Shown here in pieces: positions 5,848-6,766 of a DNA stretch of 6,766 nucleotides; within the stretch, counting starts at the first letter, position 1; each line of letters begins with the position of its first letter. Location: the NCBI GenBank assembly GCA_964616395.1, contig CAZTUT010000153.1, positions 1-6,766 on the forward strand. The letters are read 5' to 3'. A program made the translations under genes and the position numbers. The notes beneath the pieces were generated by a model, which did not search any database, was not told where the DNA came from, and saw only the letters and a program-made list of their open reading frames with translations. The DNA comes from JALHMQ01 sp964616395. Its GTDB lineage: Bacteria; Pseudomonadota; Gammaproteobacteria; Burkholderiales; Burkholderiaceae_F.

Positions 5848-6766
5848 TGACGAGCTTTCCCGGCACCACGACCAGCCGCCGGACCGGCTGACCGCCGATG
5901 AACTTCTGCACGTTGGCGTCGGCCAGCGCGGCGGCCTCGACCGCCGCCTTGTCGGCGCCGGCGGGCACGCGGATCTGGCCGCGCAGCTTGCCGTTGACCT
6001 GCACCACGAGGTCGATCTCGTCCTGCTTCAGCGCGCCTTCGTCGGCCTGCGGCCACGGGGCATCCAGCAGCGCGCCGAACTCGCGCTCGTAGCCGAGCTC
6101 CACCCACAGCGCCTGCGTGATGTGCGGGGCGATCGGATAGAGCGTGCGCAGCAGGATGCCGAGCGCCTCGCGCAGCGCGGCGTTGGCCGGCGGCGTGTCG
6201 GGCAGGCGCGCATCCTCGATCGCATTGAGCATCTTCATCACCGCCGAGACCACCGTGTTGTACTGCATGCGGCCGTAGTCGAAATCGGCCTGCTTCAGGT
6301 TCAGGTGAATCTCGCGCCGCAGCGACTTGAGCGCGGCGTCATCGACCGAGGTGGCCACAGCGGCAGCGGCTGCCACGCGGTCGCGGCGTTCCTGGCAGAA
6401 ACTCCATAGCCGCCGCAGGAAGCGGAAGGTGCCTTCGGCGCCGGAATTGCTCCAGGCCGCGCTCTGGTCGGGCGGGCCGGCGAACATCGCGAAGGTACGC
6501 GCGGTGTCGGCGCCGAACTTGCCGATGATGTCGCGCGGCTCGACCACGTTGTTCTTGCTCTTGCTCATCTTCTCGGTGCCACCGAAGAAGACCGGCTGAC
6601 CGTCTTCCTTGGCGGTGACCTTGACCGGCCGGCCACGCTCGTCGAACTCGACGTCGATCTCGCTCGGATAGAACCAGCGCTTCTTGCCGTCGGCCTCGCG
6701 GTAGTAGCAGTCGTGCGTCAGCATGCCCTGGGTGAACAGGCGCTTGAACGGCTCGTCGAACTTCAC
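5834..6766 (-). CDS. leuS: Leucyl-tRNA synthetase, C-terminal 311 codons including stop (partial)
   Basis: The C-terminal third of leucyl-tRNA synthetase, the cytoplasmic class I enzyme that charges tRNA-Leu. The gene enters from the right edge, and the first codon shown (GTG at 6766) is internal. Visible parts in order: the end of the catalytic domain (DEPFKRLFTQGM), the leucine-specific region, the KMSKS loop in EKMSKSKNN (KMSKS at 6571-6557), the stem-contact region FGADTARTFAMFAGPPDQ, the helical anticodon-binding domain (about residues 115-230 of the fragment; IAPHITQALW), and the C-terminal domain with VVQVNGKLRGQI and the ending PGKLVNVVI. These align by eye with E. coli LeuRS along their length. 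The full protein is usually about 860-880 residues, so about 550-570 lie outside the window. Its stop lies inside the lptE start region (14-base overlap), so it probably leads the operon. Confidence 0.96.
   Translation of the reverse strand: MKFDEPFKRLFTQGMLTHDCYYREADGKKRWFYPSEIDVEFDERGRPVKVTAKEDGQPVFFGGTEKMSKSKNNVVEPRDIIGKFGADTARTFAMFAGPPDQSAAWSNSGAEGTFRFLRRLWSFCQERRDRVAAAAAVATSVDDAALKSLRREIHLNLKQADFDYGRMQYNTVVSAVMKMLNAIEDARLPDTPPANAALREALGILLRTLYPIAPHITQALWVELGYEREFGALLDAPWPQADEGALKQDEIDLVVQVNGKLRGQIRVPAGADKAAVEAAALADANVQKFIGGQPVRRLVVVPGKLVNVVI

Noticed and set aside
5456..6409. A 317-residue plus-strand open frame opposite lptE and leuS
   Set aside because: It is antisense to two well-identified genes, has no ribosome binding site that I see, and its low-complexity Arg/Ser/Ala composition fits a GC-rich shadow frame.
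1..6766. Mobile elements, CRISPR repeats, tRNA or rRNA genes, or a defence-type gene cluster
   Set aside because: No transposase or integrase sequence, terminal inverted repeats, spaced direct repeats, or tRNA-like cloverleaf was seen. Except for the unidentified left-edge fragment and the bases hidden in the gap, the window is accounted for by ordinary housekeeping genes.

Overview
The window is a GC-rich stretch of bacterial chromosome. Its proteins and gene order (leuS-lptE-holA-proA, then hemJ, a DsbA-like isomerase and rlmL, all on one strand) most resemble a betaproteobacterium, probably Burkholderiales or a relative. That placement comes from recognising families and synteny by eye, not from a database search. 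A run of exactly 100 N (2475-2574) marks a scaffold gap of unknown true length, so this is a draft or metagenome assembly.

Layout. Positions 1-131 (+) are the 3' end of a gene I cannot name. Positions 187-672 (+) encode a complete glutathione peroxidase-family enzyme. Everything else is on the minus strand and reads from right to left: leuS (3' part only, entering from the right edge), lptE, holA, proA, hemJ (3' end lost in the gap), a 2-hydroxychromene-2-carboxylate isomerase-like protein, and rlmL. The rightward and leftward groups converge, and the ends of gpx and rlmL overlap by 32 bases.

The minus-strand genes are packed like an operon: leuS/lptE overlap by 14 bases, lptE/holA are 8 bases apart, proA/hemJ 15 bases apart, and the isomerase and rlmL share an ATGA. 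The one looser junction, holA/proA, is bridged by a 33-codon frame with ATGA at both ends. The genes are functionally mixed housekeeping: leucyl-tRNA charging, LPS export assembly, clamp loading in DNA replication, proline synthesis, haem synthesis and 23S rRNA methylation. The isomerase-like protein is the only complete member whose role is unclear.

I found no mobile element, CRISPR array, tRNA or rRNA, and no convincing new biological system. The points most worth a second look are the artificial hemJ-isomerase fusion across the gap, the small bridging frame between holA and proA, the convergent overlap, and the coupling of the isomerase to rlmL.
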